Part shown: piece after piece, positions 1 through 6,464 of the stretch
Position numbering within the stretch: the first letter of the stretch is position 1
Layout of the letters: each line of letters opens with the position of its first letter
Origin: CAYFTL01 sp964346145
GTDB lineage: Bacteria; Bacillota; Clostridia; Christensenellales; Aristaeellaceae
NCBI GenBank assembly: GCA_964346145.1
Contig: CAYFTL010000057.1
Coordinates: forward strand, 1 to 8,109
Direction: 5' to 3'
DNA length: 8,109 nt
Notes under the pieces: generated by a model
Told to the model about the DNA's origin: nothing
What the model saw: only the letters and a program-made list of their open reading frames with translations
The model's database searches: none
Position numbers and translations under genes: made by a program

Positions 1-3
1 CGA

Positions 4-10
4 TCCTCCT
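4..10 (-). promoter_or_regulatory. Ribosome binding site of a gene that starts left of the window
   Basis: The minus strand reads AGGAGGA here, a near-perfect Shine-Dalgarno sequence, and only three bases remain before the window ends. A minus-strand gene should start a few bases beyond position 1. It would lie directly downstream of the ArsR-family gene and after its terminator, so it is a candidate target of that regulator. Confidence 0.6.
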
Positions 11-12
11 AA

Positions 13-27
13 AAATCTAAATATATC
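13..27. promoter_or_regulatory. Candidate ArsR-type operator, copy 1
   Basis: AAATCTAAATATATC matches the motif at 394-408 in 14 of 15 positions. It lies between the terminator of the ArsR-family gene and the ribosome binding site of the next gene. A repressor bound here would sit on the start region of that gene. Repetition of the motif is seen directly; its use as an operator is inferred from autoregulation being common among ArsR-family repressors. Confidence 0.4.
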
Positions 28-40
28 GATGGAATATCCG

Positions 41-69
41 AAAAAAAGCGGCTTTCGCCAGGCTTTTTT
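41..69 (-). terminator. Intrinsic terminator of the ArsR-family gene, probably bidirectional
   Basis: On the minus strand the RNA would form AAAAAAGC, a two-base CT bulge, GGC, a GAAA tetraloop, GCC, then GCTTTTTT. The stem is closed by a GNRA-type loop and followed by a run of T. The A-run on the 5' side includes the TAA stop codon of the regulator gene, so the terminator begins inside the gene. The matching A and T runs would let it work from the other side too. Confidence 0.85.
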
Positions 70-352
70 ATTCGCTGAGGTGCAAAATCTCCGATAGAAG
101 CGCAACGGCGGCCAGACTGCTCTCACGGTTTATGGAATAGTGCATCCACTTGCCGTCCCTCCGCGCATCGACCACGCCCGCATCACAGAGTATGCGCATG
201 TGATGGGAAAGAGTCGACTGGCCGATGGAAAGCGCCTCCTGCAGCTTGCATGCACACATCTCGCCGTCTGCAAGCAGCTGCAGAATTGTCAGGCGGTTCT
301 CGTCGCAGAACGCCTTGAAGATTCTCGCATTGCGCTGGTTTTCACGAAACAC
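68..352 (-). CDS. ArsR/SmtB-family metal- or metalloid-responsive repressor
   Basis: A small winged-helix repressor of about 94 residues, the usual length for ArsR/SmtB proteins. Residues 12-27 (FKAFCDENRLTILQLL) are the typical first helices. Residues 31-37 (EMCACKL) match the As(III)-binding ELCVCDL motif of arsenic sensors, with Cys33 and Cys35 as likely ligands. Residues 45-55 (QSTLSHHMRIL) form the DNA-recognition helix, and the beta wing follows near GKWMHY. Cys16 and Cys56 might also contribute. I chose the GTG at 352 because GAGG stands eight bases upstream; a GTG at 361 in the same frame lacks such a site. The gene has its own promoter and terminator and is not part of the transporter operon. 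Members release DNA when metal binds, so arsenite or antimonite is a fair guess for the ligand, but the targets are outside the window. Confidence 0.88.
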   Translation of the reverse strand: MFRENQRNARIFKAFCDENRLTILQLLADGEMCACKLQEALSIGQSTLSHHMRILCDAGVVDARRDGKWMHYSINRESSLAAVALLSEILHLSE

Positions 353-381
353 GTCGTTCACCTCGCCGCAGATTTTGAATC

Positions 382-410
382 ATTGTATATCATAAATCTA
401 AATATGTCAA
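382..410 (-). promoter_or_regulatory. Sigma-A-type promoter of the ArsR-family gene
   Basis: The minus strand has a perfect -35 TTGACA at 410-405, a 17-base spacer, and a -10 TACAAT at 387-382 (five of six consensus bases). The start codon follows about 30 bases later, which leaves a short leader. Confidence 0.8.
394..408. promoter_or_regulatory. Candidate ArsR-type operator, copy 2
   Basis: AAATCTAAATATGTC lies in the spacer and over part of the -35 box of the regulator's own promoter, where a repressor would block RNA polymerase. It differs in one base from the copy at 13-27. With flanking bases it reads CATA, eight bases, TATG (391-406), a weak dyad. Confidence 0.45.
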
Positions 411-527
411 TATGACGGATGAAAATTTTCTGTGCGCCGGGAAGCGGACACGTCCGGAGGCCCGCGATGTCCCAGAAAAGGGGGCGAGACAAAGGGCCGG
501 GCTCATTTGGGCAATAGCGGGGGCGCG

Positions 528-544
528 TCCGGATTTTCTCCGGA
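528..544. repeat. Short stem-loop in the intergenic region
   Basis: TCCGGA, loop TTTTC, TCCGGA. The arms are complementary because TCCGGA is its own reverse complement. No T-run follows on either strand, so it is not an obvious terminator. Confidence 0.4.
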
Positions 545-601
545 ATAGCGAAGAATCCATCCGAGAGCCGCGACCTCTGCCTTTGAAAGCGCGCCTTTGT
601 C

Positions 602-619
602 CTGCGGGTTTTCCCGCAG
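602..619. repeat. Perfect 7-base stem-loop
   Basis: CTGCGGG, loop TTTT, CCCGCAG: a perfect GC-rich stem with a four-base loop. No T-run follows on either strand. Like the hairpin at 528-544, the plus-strand loop is a run of T. Confidence 0.45.
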
Positions 620-670
620 CTTGACGGTGCCCCTGATCGCTGACCAACCCTCCCAGTTCGTCAGCGGTGG

Positions 671-720
671 AGGAAGGCTGCGGAAAACGGAATTTCGTGC
701 GAAATTCCGGGCGTCTTCCT
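671..720. repeat. Long stem-loop with a perfect 10-base core
   Basis: The core is CGGAATTTCG, two bases, CGAAATTCCG (688-709), a perfect inverted repeat. Outer arms AGGAAG (671-676) and CTTCCT (715-720) can also pair, giving an extended hairpin with an internal loop. It lies downstream of the transporter operon and could protect or process the mRNA 3' end. No T-run is present. Confidence 0.5.
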
Positions 721-802
721 GACGAATGGAACGCATTTTCGGCGTTTGCAATCTGGAAAATGATTGTATGATCGGTGCGGCCACCCTTTGCCCATACGCG
801 GA

Positions 803-827
803 GAGGGCGCCGCTGCGCGACGCCCTC
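803..827 (-). terminator. Possible 3'-end hairpin of the transporter operon
   Basis: GAGGGCG (803-809) pairs with CGCCCTC (821-827) across an 11-base GC-rich loop, 16 bases past the stop codon of the last permease. The position suits a transcript end, but no T-run follows on the minus strand. It may be a 3' stabilising structure or a Rho-linked site and not a true intrinsic terminator. Confidence 0.35.
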
Positions 828-842
828 CGGGGGAAACGGATG

Positions 843-2105
843 TTACTGTTTTCCGGCACGCTGAATCGCGTTTGCCGGGTTCTTTGCCTTTATCGAACGC
901 AGGCCGTGCAGCACCAGCGAAAGCGCGATGACGCCATACGAGATAAACACGCGGAAGTATTCGCCGATGGCCGCGTCGCCAAAAAGCGTCTTGCCTGCCT
1001 GCGGCGCAACGATAAACAGCGTGTGGAACAGGATGCAGCCCAGAATCGCCTGCGCATTCGTCGCGCGCACGATGGACGCGCCGCCGACCAGAATGGCAGC
1101 CCCTGCATACAGGCCGACCTGCTCATGCGCGCTGTAGGTCTGCATCGCGCCGAAGTTCTGCATAAAGATGACCTGGCCAATGCCTGCCAGCACCGTAGAG
1201 ATCATAATGGCGATAATGCGCGTACGGTTGACATTGATGCCGGACGCATTTGCCACCGCGCGGTTCTGGCCGACAGCGCGGAAGCGCTGCCCCAGACGCG
1301 TGCGCAGAATCGCAACGTTGAACAGGCAGAGCAATGCCACGACGATCATGGTGACCATGGGCACCTTGGTCATGCTGAACACCTTTGCAACGGCGGGAAT
1401 CTGAACCGCACCGACAGCGACCGCGTCAATCGCCAGCACCTTGATCAGGGAGGACAGGCTGCGCTTTTTCAGCAGGAACAGCACGAGATAAATCACGGCA
1501 AGCGCGCCGCAGAACCAGTACAGCGCGGGCACAAATTTCAGCTTGATCAGATTGTCCAGCGCGCCCTTGAAGCCGTAGGAGACAGACAGATCAAGCGTAT
1601 TGCGGATGCCGCTGGAGCCGACGATGGTCAGGTCGGAATTTTGGATCGGGATCAGCGTACCGAAGATGTACAAAAACAGCAGCTGATACAGGCCGTTTGC
1701 AAAATAGCCCAGGATCATCGTTCCGATCATTTCCTGACCCTTCATCTTGTTTAAAAGATTGCCGATCAGGAAGCCAAACAGCGCCGCCAGCGGAGCGGTG
1801 ATTGCACAGGTTACCAGAAAACCGCCGATGCCGGGAATGCGCCAGTTCATCGTCAGCAGAATGGCGATCTGCGCCGCCATGGCGCCGATGGTGATGGCAA
1901 AGTTGATGCCCATGCCGGCGACAATCGGAATGATCAGCGCCAGAATGATGAAGGCATTTCGGGTGATGCGCCCCATCAGCTCGTAAGAGAGCGCGGTGAG
2001 CTTCATGCCGGAAAGGCACACGCCCAGTATGCTCAGCGCTACGAACAGAATCAGCACCGCGTTGTCCAGCAAGATCTGCTTCAGATCAAATTTCTTCTCA
2101 TTCAC
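843..2105 (-). CDS. ABC importer permease, RbsC/BPD_transp_2 family (second permease)
   Basis: Integral membrane subunit of the importer, 420 residues, many hydrophobic segments. LLNKMKGQEM (117-126) and the loop LGQRFRAVGQNRAVANASGI (271-290), running into NVNR, match the conserved cytoplasmic loops of sugar- and nucleoside-type permeases and should contact the ATPase. It is clearly paralogous to the permease encoded just upstream, sharing the KGQEM motif, the GINVNR motif and AILVGGAS near 337-344. It is about 60 residues longer, mostly through an extra part around 185-250 that holds two further hydrophobic stretches. I chose the GTG at 2105 because GGAGG lies eight bases upstream; the GTG at 2114 would overlap that site. 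The start overlaps the end of the preceding gene by eight bases, suggesting translational coupling. Last gene of the operon; substrate unknown. Confidence 0.92.
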   Translation of the reverse strand: MNEKKFDLKQILLDNAVLILFVALSILGVCLSGMKLTALSYELMGRITRNAFIILALIIPIVAGMGINFAITIGAMAAQIAILLTMNWRIPGIGGFLVTCAITAPLAALFGFLIGNLLNKMKGQEMIGTMILGYFANGLYQLLFLYIFGTLIPIQNSDLTIVGSSGIRNTLDLSVSYGFKGALDNLIKLKFVPALYWFCGALAVIYLVLFLLKKRSLSSLIKVLAIDAVAVGAVQIPAVAKVFSMTKVPMVTMIVVALLCLFNVAILRTRLGQRFRAVGQNRAVANASGINVNRTRIIAIMISTVLAGIGQVIFMQNFGAMQTYSAHEQVGLYAGAAILVGGASIVRATNAQAILGCILFHTLFIVAPQAGKTLFGDAAIGEYFRVFISYGVIALSLVLHGLRSIKAKNPANAIQRAGKQ

Positions 2106-3171
2106 GGATCTCACCTCCAGATTTGGTCAGCGCATAGAGGATGACGCCGTTGGAGATGAGAATTCGCATGATTTCGGAGATGTTGCCCTCCGGAACCAGG
2201 GCGTTTGCCACCGGCATGCCCAGCGCCAGAATTCCCTGGAACAGGAAGCAGCCGATCACGACGTGCGAGATTTTGGCCCTGCGTACGCTTGCGCCGCCAA
2301 TCAGAATCGCACTGGCGGCAATAAAGCCCATTTGCTTTGGCGCATTGTACAACTGCATAAATCCATAGCCCTGCGAATACACCACAATGCCGACCGCCGC
2401 AATCGCCGTGGACATCACCGTGCCCACCAGACGCATGCGGTTTACGTTGATGCCGACGGCCTCCGCAAAGCGCGGGTTAGCGCCCGCAGCGCTCATGGCG
2501 ATTCCCGTCTTGGTGCGCAGGAACAGCCACATGCCGCCGCAACAGAGCGCCAGGAACATCAAAAGCCCTGTCGGGACGGTCACGCCAAATATGCGGAAGG
2601 CGAGGAAGTTGTTCAACAGTTTGCCAAATGAGGAATTCATGTTGTGCGTCAGGCGCAGACCCGGCCCGAGCGCCCAGGTCAACAACGGGTTTTTGAACGG
2701 AAGGATCATCCAGAATACGCACATCAGCGCCACGATGGAAAATCCGACGTAGGTGGAGACGGTCATCTCCTGGCCTTTGAGCTTATTGAGCAAAAGACCG
2801 TAGGCGTAGCCAAACAGCGCGCCAAACAACGCGCCCAGCACCACCGAGAACAGAAAGCCGCCCCAGCCGTGCATATTGTACTCCAGGCTGATCAGCGTGG
2901 AAAGCAGGCCGCCGATGATGCCCACCGTCATGCCCATATTCAGGCCGATGCCGCACTGAATGCCCGGCAGCATCGCGAGCACCAATATGCTGTTAAAGCC
3001 CATCCGCAACAGCGTGTTTCCGAACAGATTCGGCACATTCAGGCCTTCGATGCCCGCCACGATCAGCAGCAGCAGGAAGAAACCGACGATAATCAGGCGC
3101 GTCACGCCAAATTTGCGAATGCTCTTGCGCAGTCGGCTGACAAAACCGGGATTGTTCTTTTCCTGGCTCAT
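2098..3171 (-). CDS. ABC importer permease, RbsC/BPD_transp_2 family (first permease)
   Basis: Integral membrane subunit of the importer, 357 residues, close to the usual length of RbsC-type permeases. Hydrophobic segments begin near residue 25 and recur to the C-terminus. LLNKLKGQEM lies at 127-136. The cytoplasmic loop LRTKTGIAMSAAGANPRFAE (218-237), running into AVGINVNR, is the family hallmark, and AILIGGASVRRAK (288-300) is the conserved late segment. It should form a heterodimer channel with the other permease. The ATG at 3171 shares its A with the TGA stop of the ATPase gene. A GTG one codon earlier (3174) is also possible, as GGAGG stands five to nine bases before both. The tight overlap implies coupled translation with the ATPase. 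Confidence 0.93.
   Translation of the reverse strand: MSQEKNNPGFVSRLRKSIRKFGVTRLIIVGFFLLLLIVAGIEGLNVPNLFGNTLLRMGFNSILVLAMLPGIQCGIGLNMGMTVGIIGGLLSTLISLEYNMHGWGGFLFSVVLGALFGALFGYAYGLLLNKLKGQEMTVSTYVGFSIVALMCVFWMILPFKNPLLTWALGPGLRLTHNMNSSFGKLLNNFLAFRIFGVTVPTGLLMFLALCCGGMWLFLRTKTGIAMSAAGANPRFAEAVGINVNRMRLVGTVMSTAIAAVGIVVYSQGYGFMQLYNAPKQMGFIAASAILIGGASVRRAKISHVVIGCFLFQGILALGMPVANALVPEGNISEIMRILISNGVILYALTKSGGEIRE
2114..2118 (-). promoter_or_regulatory. Ribosome binding site that sets the start of the second permease
   Basis: GGAGG on the minus strand lies inside the 3' end of the first permease gene, eight bases before the GTG at 2105. It overlaps the alternative GTG at 2114 and so argues against that start. 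Confidence 0.7.
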
Positions 3172-5129
3172 CACTTATTTCCTCCCTTCTCAGGCTGGAT
3201 GCCGCTCATCGCGAGACCGACGTCCACATCGGATGCATCCGCCGGCAGAATATCCACGACTTTGCCCTCAGCGACGATCGCGATGCGGTCGCAGATCGAG
3301 CGAAGCTCCATCAGCTCCGAAGATACCACCACGACGGTCATGCCCGTGCTGCGGTTGAGATTGACCAGCGTTTCGAGCACCAGCTTCTTCGCGCCGATGT
3401 CGATCCCGCGGGTAGGCTCCGCGACAAAGAGGAACTTGGGCTTCAGCGCCAGGGCGCGCGCAACGCAGACCTTTTGCTGGTTGCCGCCGGAGAGCGTGCC
3501 CACCTTTTGCAGCGGCCCGAAGCAGCGGATATCCAGATCCCGGATCATCTTTTGCGCGTAGGCGCGAACCGCCTTGCTGTCCTTCACGCGCAGCCGGTCC
3601 GTCACGCCGTGCACCAGCGGGTAGAGCGCCAGATAGATCAGCCACAGCGCGCCAATGACGCCCAGAATGAGCATCAGCGGGCTGATGCGGGCGATAAACG
3701 GAGAGGCGTTGTCCAGCTCGACTTCAATCTCTGCGTCCTCCATGCTGTCTTCCGAAAGCGCGGCGTCCGCGTCTGCCGCGGCAGCCTCCGTCTCCAGGGT
3801 CGCTTCTTCCGCAGCCACATCGACGGTTTCCTCGACAGCCGGCGCCTGCGCGGTCCACTGCGTATCGCCGTAGAAGCCCAGCGCCAGAAAGGCGATGGTC
3901 AGCACGACGCTCAGGATCAGCGCAAATGTCTTTTTACAGAATTCCCTGCCGTTTGGCAGCAGCGGCTTCTGGAAATCCCGGTGAATCTCCATTGCGCTGA
4001 ATACGATATTGTCCTCAATGGATTCCTCCAGCAGCAGTCCCACGCCGCGGCGGTCCTCGGAAACCATGCTCAAACCGGCGCGCAACGCGCCTGCTGCATT
4101 GTTCAGCGGAAGCGGTTCGCCAAAGAACTCCACCTCGCCGCTTGCAGGATACAGGCCCATGACGCCGTTTGAAATGCCGACCTTGCCCTGCCCGGCAAGG
4201 CCGCCGACGCCGAGGATTTCGCCCTCGCGGACCTCCAGAGAGACATCCCGGACCTCTTCGCCGGGCATTTTGACCGCCAGATGCGAGATTTTCAGCGCGG
4301 TGCGTTCGGACTTGAAATCCGGACGCTGCTTGGCGTCCACGACGCCCTCGCCTGCACGGCCGATCATCAGCTCTGCCATTTCGGCAAGCGTGACTTCGCT
4401 GACGCTGCGCGCGGTCACCAGGCGGCCGTCGCGCAGAATGGTGATATTCTGACAGGCCTCCATGACCTCGTCCAGGCGGTGCGTAATGAAGATGATGGCA
4501 ATGCCGGAAGCGGCGATCTCCCGCATGACCGTGATCAGCTGCTTGGCCTCGGCCTCCGTGAGCACGGCGGTCGGCTCGTCGAACACCAGCAGCTTCACGC
4601 CGGTCTTATCGATTTCCCGGGCAATTTCCACGAACTGCATATAGCCGACCGGCAGACCCCTGACCAGCGCCTGTTCGTCGACGTTCATTCCAACGCTGTC
4701 GAGCGCTTTGCGGGCGTCCGCAGCCATGGCCTTGCGATCTAATGTTTCAAGGCTTTCACCGAGCACGCGGCTGACCGGATTCGGCCGGGCGATTTCCCGG
4801 TTGAGCTTGATATTTTCAGTAATCGTAAATCCGGGGATCAGCATGAATTCCTGATGCACCATGCCGATGCCCTGTTGCATTGCCTGCTGTGGCGAGGCAA
4901 TCTGCACGTTTTGTCCATCCACAAGGACTTCACCTTTGAATCCGCCGGTCTCATGGATTACCGGCATGCCAAACAGCACGTTCATCAAGGTGGACTTGCC
5001 TGCACCGTTTTCACCCAGAAGCGCGTGGATTTCTCCGGGGCGCACCTGGAGCGTAACATCCTTCAAAACAGCGTTTGAACCGTATTCTTTGGTGATGTTT
5101 CGCATCTCCAGAACAAATTCAGAACTCAA
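3171..5129 (-). CDS. Double ABC ATPase (RbsA-like) with a two-helix membrane insertion
   Basis: Two fused nucleotide-binding halves that power the importer; 652 residues against about 500 for RbsA-type proteins. First half: Walker A GENGAGKST (39-47), Q-loop Gln93, signature position LPVGYMQ (159-165, degenerate), Walker B LLVFDEPTA (180-188), switch His217. Second half: degenerate Walker A GLAGQGKV (310-317), EDRRG (358-362), canonical signature LSGGNQQKV (546-554), Walker B FVAEPT (568-573, Ala in place of Asp) and SSEL in place of the switch His. About 120 extra residues (388-510) sit between EDRRG and the second signature: helix 401-420, an acidic loop (422-476) with 18 Asp/Glu and no Lys/Arg/His, and helix 484-506. 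I chose the TTG at 5129, with GAGAGG about nine bases upstream; longer and ATG-started versions (5174, 5105) are possible. Its stop overlaps the next start. Confidence 0.93.
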   Translation of the reverse strand: MSSEFVLEMRNITKEYGSNAVLKDVTLQVRPGEIHALLGENGAGKSTLMNVLFGMPVIHETGGFKGEVLVDGQNVQIASPQQAMQQGIGMVHQEFMLIPGFTITENIKLNREIARPNPVSRVLGESLETLDRKAMAADARKALDSVGMNVDEQALVRGLPVGYMQFVEIAREIDKTGVKLLVFDEPTAVLTEAEAKQLITVMREIAASGIAIIFITHRLDEVMEACQNITILRDGRLVTARSVSEVTLAEMAELMIGRAGEGVVDAKQRPDFKSERTALKISHLAVKMPGEEVRDVSLEVREGEILGVGGLAGQGKVGISNGVMGLYPASGEVEFFGEPLPLNNAAGALRAGLSMVSEDRRGVGLLLEESIEDNIVFSAMEIHRDFQKPLLPNGREFCKKTFALILSVVLTIAFLALGFYGDTQWTAQAPAVEETVDVAAEEATLETEAAAADADAALSEDSMEDAEIEVELDNASPFIARISPLMLILGVIGALWLIYLALYPLVHGVTDRLRVKDSKAVRAYAQKMIRDLDIRCFGPLQKVGTLSGGNQQKVCVARALALKPKFLFVAEPTRGIDIGAKKLVLETLVNLNRSTGMTVVVVSSELMELRSICDRIAIVAEGKVVDILPADASDVDVGLAMSGIQPEKGGNK

Positions 5130-5138
5130 ACGTCTCTT

Positions 5139-5145
5139 CCTCTCT
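5139..5145 (-). promoter_or_regulatory. Ribosome binding site supporting a TTG start for the ATPase
   Basis: The minus strand reads AGAGAGG, nine bases before the TTG at 5129. From this TTG the protein begins MSSEFVLEMRN, the normal place for an RbsA-like ATPase to begin. The TTG at 5174 would add 15 basic residues that do not resemble the family. Confidence 0.55.
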
Positions 5146-5191
5146 CGATTGGGTTTCTTCCAAATCCGGCGCAAATCTTCCCCGTCGCTTC

Positions 5192-5217
5192 AAAAAAAGA
5201 TTCCGAACGGTTCGGAA
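5192..5217 (-). terminator. Intrinsic terminator or attenuator inside the operon
   Basis: The minus strand carries TTCCGAA, loop CCG, TTCGGAA, then TC and seven T. This is the layout of a Rho-independent terminator with a short, moderate stem, which should allow read-through. It lies between the binding-protein gene and the ATPase gene, so it would leave more binding-protein mRNA than mRNA for the membrane parts. Confidence 0.7.
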
Positions 5218-5260
5218 GATGCTTTTCAAGACTCTATTCCGGCTTCAGACCAACAACTTG

Positions 5261-5291
5261 ACCCGCTTCGACCAAAAAGGCCGAAGCGGGT
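5261..5291 (-). repeat. Intercistronic 10-base stem-loop after the binding-protein gene
   Basis: ACCCGCTTCG (5261-5270) pairs perfectly with CGAAGCGGGT (5282-5291) across an 11-base loop. No T-run follows on the minus strand. Located about 35 bases past the binding-protein stop codon, it could block 3' exonucleases and stabilise the upstream mRNA part. Confidence 0.6.
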
Positions 5292-5324
5292 TGGAGTTAT
5301 AGCGGCTGTTACACCTCGAAACAA

Positions 5325-6464
5325 TTAGCCCTCGTAGTAGTCGTTGAAGTCGACGTTCGGCAGCATGACCATGTAGTAGTTGTCATAGGTGGTGCCTTCG
5401 GCGTCGGTGTACTCTGCGAAGTCGACCGCATCCAGGGCGGCGGCGTCACAGATGCAGGTATACAGGGCATCCTTGTCGTTGCGCTCGGTGATCTCGCCGG
5501 CGATCCACTTCTGTGCGTAGTCAAAGCCCGCATAGATGTAGGACATGTTCACGCCGACCGGCCAGGTGGAGAAGCGGCCCAGGGCGTTGTTCTCGGCCAG
5601 GACGTTGGCGATCTTCGTCAGGAAGGCGTTCGCGTCGCCCCAGTCCTCAGACTCGGTCTCGATTTCCATGGAAGCCGGGAACGCATGGTACGGAGACGGG
5701 CAGCAGGGCAGCGGATAGTACGCATTTTCCTGCGCCAGGACAGCCACCTGCAGGGGTTCCTGCATGCTGCAGTTGGTGGTAAAGAAGGCAACCTTCTTGC
5801 CCGCGTACTCCTCCATGACGGCCGGGACATCCTCGAGGATGAACTGCTGGGAGGCGGTGGCGCCGGCCTCGGCGGTCGGGTCGGGTGCAGTGCGGTCGAC
5901 GAACTCAATGCCGGCCTCTGCGCAGGCAGCCTGCATCACGGAGTGGCGCGCGACGATGGTTTCCAGGGCCATGTGGCGCGGGAAGGAGTAGTGGATGAAC
6001 ACTTCGCAGCCCCAGTCCGCAATGGTGTTGACGATCTGCGTGCCCTGCGCGGGTTCATCGGAGTACAGAACGACGTCGGCAGCCGCGGTGATGGTGGCGG
6101 CAGCTTCCTGCGGAACACCGGCGATCAGCAGGATGTCATCGCGCATTTCGCGGATCTCCTGGAAGGCGGGGGCGCAGCCCGGAACGGCCTGGCACATGAT
6201 GATGGCCTTAACGGACTCATCAAAGCCGAAGTTGGTGATGGTGGCCTTGGTGGCCTCGATCTCAGAGGAGAAGTTGTCCGGATAGGTGGCGGTCAGCACG
6301 ATGTCCGGATACTTGCTGGCCAGGAACTCGGCGGCGCGGAATTCTTCTTCGCCTTGCGAGGTGGTGCCGGTGATGATGGCAATCTTGTAATCCTCGGCAG
6401 AGGCAACGGAGCCGACTGCAAAGACCATGACGGCGATCAGCATGAGAGCGAGCAGCTTTTTCAT
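5325..6464 (-). CDS. DUF3798-family solute-binding protein of an ABC importer
   Basis: Extracytoplasmic ligand-binding subunit, 379 residues, first gene of the operon. Residues 1-23 are a signal peptide: MKK, a hydrophobic core, then ASA before Glu24 as a likely signal peptidase I site. No Cys lies at the cleavage point, so it is not a lipoprotein. The mature part starts EDYKIAIITGT, a first beta strand typical of periplasmic-binding folds, and the whole chain resembles the DUF3798 family. YPDNFSSEIEATKATI (61-76), AIIMCQAVPG (87-96), FIHYSFPRHM (156-165) and VAFFTTNCSMQEP (225-237) are segments that look like the conserved core. The ATG at 6464 has AGGAGGG six bases upstream; a longer frame to 6587 adds 41 residues before the signal peptide and is rejected. 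Ligand unknown; the RbsA/RbsC-type partners suggest a small polar solute such as a sugar or nucleoside. Confidence 0.92.
   Translation of the reverse strand: MKKLLALMLIAVMVFAVGSVASAEDYKIAIITGTTSQGEEEFRAAEFLASKYPDIVLTATYPDNFSSEIEATKATITNFGFDESVKAIIMCQAVPGCAPAFQEIREMRDDILLIAGVPQEAAATITAAADVVLYSDEPAQGTQIVNTIADWGCEVFIHYSFPRHMALETIVARHSVMQAACAEAGIEFVDRTAPDPTAEAGATASQQFILEDVPAVMEEYAGKKVAFFTTNCSMQEPLQVAVLAQENAYYPLPCCPSPYHAFPASMEIETESEDWGDANAFLTKIANVLAENNALGRFSTWPVGVNMSYIYAGFDYAQKWIAGEITERNDKDALYTCICDAAALDAVDFAEYTDAEGTTYDNYYMVMLPNVDFNDYYEG

Larger units (their letters stand above)
411..842. other. Intergenic region with several stem-loops and no convincing gene
   Basis: No frame here shows a recognisable family or a good ribosome binding site. 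The longest minus-strand frame (503-859) overlaps the 3' end of the permease and starts inside it. Its last 45 or so codons have a fairly protein-like composition, so a decayed gene fragment cannot be excluded. The region holds stem-loops at 528-544, 602-619, 671-720 and 803-827, listed separately. It separates the end of the transporter operon from the ArsR-family promoter. Confidence 0.6.

Noticed and set aside
503..859. Minus-strand frame of 118 codons after the last permease
   Set aside because: It starts inside the permease gene without a ribosome binding site and spans several hairpins. Its last part looks somewhat protein-like, but no family is recognised.
726..1754. Long plus-strand open frame of 342 codons
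   Set aside because: It lies antisense to the permease gene, is rich in His, Gln, Arg and Asp, has no family resemblance and mirrors the codon pattern of the real gene.
2644..3561. Plus-strand open frame of 305 codons
   Set aside because: Antisense to the first permease and ATPase genes, low-complexity Gln/Arg/His composition, no ribosome binding site.
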